Shown piece after piece: positions 6,516 to 6,783 of a DNA stretch of 6,783 nucleotides. The DNA lies in NCBI RefSeq assembly GCF_937920075.1, contig NZ_CALETI010000211.1, forward strand, positions 1 to 6,783. Direction: 5' to 3'. Every line of letters starts with the position of its first letter. The first letter of the stretch is position 1. The translations under genes and the position numbers were made by a program. Source of the stretch: an uncultured Agitococcus sp. Its GTDB lineage: Bacteria; Pseudomonadota; Gammaproteobacteria; Pseudomonadales; Moraxellaceae. The notes below the pieces were generated by a model, which did not search any database, was not told the DNA's origin, and worked only from the letters and a program-made list of their open reading frames with translations.

Positions 6516-6532
6516 TACCCTACTAGAGGGTA
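6516..6532. repeat. Short palindrome TACCCT-ACTAG-AGGGTA
   Basis: Six-base perfect arms flank a 5-base centre. The right arm begins the word GAGGGTATA (6526-6534), which recurs in inverted orientation at 6685-6693, where it serves as the Shine-Dalgarno region of the 33-codon ORF. This could be a protein-binding site, but nothing else supports a role. Confidence 0.3.
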
Positions 6533-6573
6533 TAAATTGAGGCGTTATTTATGGAACACAAGCTGCCTGAAAT

Positions 6574-6613
6574 AGTGTCCTGTTTTACTTGACCATTACA
6601 CCTTTTGACTGGC
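6574..6613. mobile_element. Possible insertion-sequence end remnant
   Basis: The stretch from GTGTCCTGTTTTACTTGACC onward has the look of insertion-sequence termini with repeated TTTT...TGaCC words; a second, imperfect copy (CCTTTTGACTGGCC) follows at a 20-base period. Multiple short terminal repeats are known from IS21-type elements. No transposase is in the window, and the resemblance is from memory, so the call is weak. Confidence 0.2.
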
Positions 6614-6686
6614 CTGAGCTTAGTATATTCAGAATTTCCGATGAACAGGCTTCTAAAGTATTTTTTAATTGTTCTAAACTTAACAT
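6585..6686 (-). CDS. Possible 33-residue peptide or truncated gene start
   Basis: An ATG at 6686 preceded by a strong GGAGGG opens a 33-codon frame ending with TAA at 6585. The product begins MLSLEQLKNTLEACSSEILN and ends SSGQSKGVMVK; it is an amphipathic helix with one cysteine and a basic tail. The last few codons fall in the stretch resembling an insertion-sequence end, so this may be the first part of a longer gene cut by an insertion. Alternatively it is a true small protein or a leader peptide for the DUF692 gene 271 bases downstream on the same strand. It has no cysteine-rich core of the kind expected in a DUF692-modified precursor. I do not recognise it. Confidence 0.35.
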   Translation of the reverse strand: MLSLEQLKNTLEACSSEILNILSSGQSKGVMVK

Positions 6687-6783
6687 ATACCCTCCATCGA
6701 AAAACCTAACTTTAACGCTAAGAGGTAGCACCCCTCAACAAACTACAACCTGAGATTGACCTCAGAACCATTCAAAAATACAC

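Larger units (their letters stand above)
6314..6783. other. Upstream region of the DUF692 gene without a firm gene
   Basis: These 470 bases contain no long ORF on either strand. They hold the two inverted repeats, the 33-codon ORF with its Shine-Dalgarno, the possible insertion-sequence end, and a weak 5-bp hairpin (CTGAG, 6 bases, CTCAG) at 6750-6765. No tRNA or other RNA gene was recognised. Confidence 0.6.

Noticed and set aside
6551..6592. 13-codon plus-strand ORF (MEHKLPEIVSCFT) with an upstream GAGG
   Set aside because: It is too short, runs through the possible insertion-sequence end, and has no supporting context.
6722..6736. GAGG...CCTC hairpin
   Set aside because: Only four base pairs; expected by chance.

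Overview
The window looks like a piece of a moderately AT-rich gammaproteobacterial chromosome. The core genes are about 40% GC by rough hand count, Shine-Dalgarno sites are clear, and the gene content would fit Moraxellaceae or a similar lineage. That taxonomic guess rests on general resemblance and is weak.

Left block (1-1821, all minus strand). A WYL-type transcription regulator (1821-931) heads what looks like a short operon. It is followed by a 52-residue zinc-ribbon protein (926-768), a 51-residue acidic helical protein (675-520), and a flavodoxin-like protein (from 450, running off the left edge). The last three were found by reading the minus strand directly. The flavodoxin-like gene is only about 25% GC, far below the rest of the window, which suggests an acquired accessory block. 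Palindromic sites shared with the WYL leader suggest autoregulation. The regulator plus three small unfamiliar partners, with more probably beyond the left edge, is the best candidate here for an undescribed system.

Middle block (2078-4385, plus strand). A Uma2-family (DUF820) PD-(D/E)XK nuclease-like gene is divergent from the WYL gene. After it comes a complete acyl-CoA synthetase of the ANL superfamily, probably for medium- or long-chain fatty acids. They are probably separate units. A short GC-rich palindromic repeat lies between the ligase and the convergent gene that follows.

Right block (4448-6783). A 621-residue minus-strand protein carries an N-terminal DUF692/MNIO (multinuclear iron-dependent oxidase) TIM-barrel domain fused to about 320 extra residues. 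Its metal-ligand set looks altered, and an 8-base C tract sits exactly at the domain junction. No convincing RiPP precursor is adjacent. The 470 bases upstream hold a 33-codon ORF with a strong Shine-Dalgarno, a perfect 14-bp inverted repeat, a smaller palindrome, and a short stretch resembling an insertion-sequence end. No rRNA, tRNA or CRISPR array was seen.
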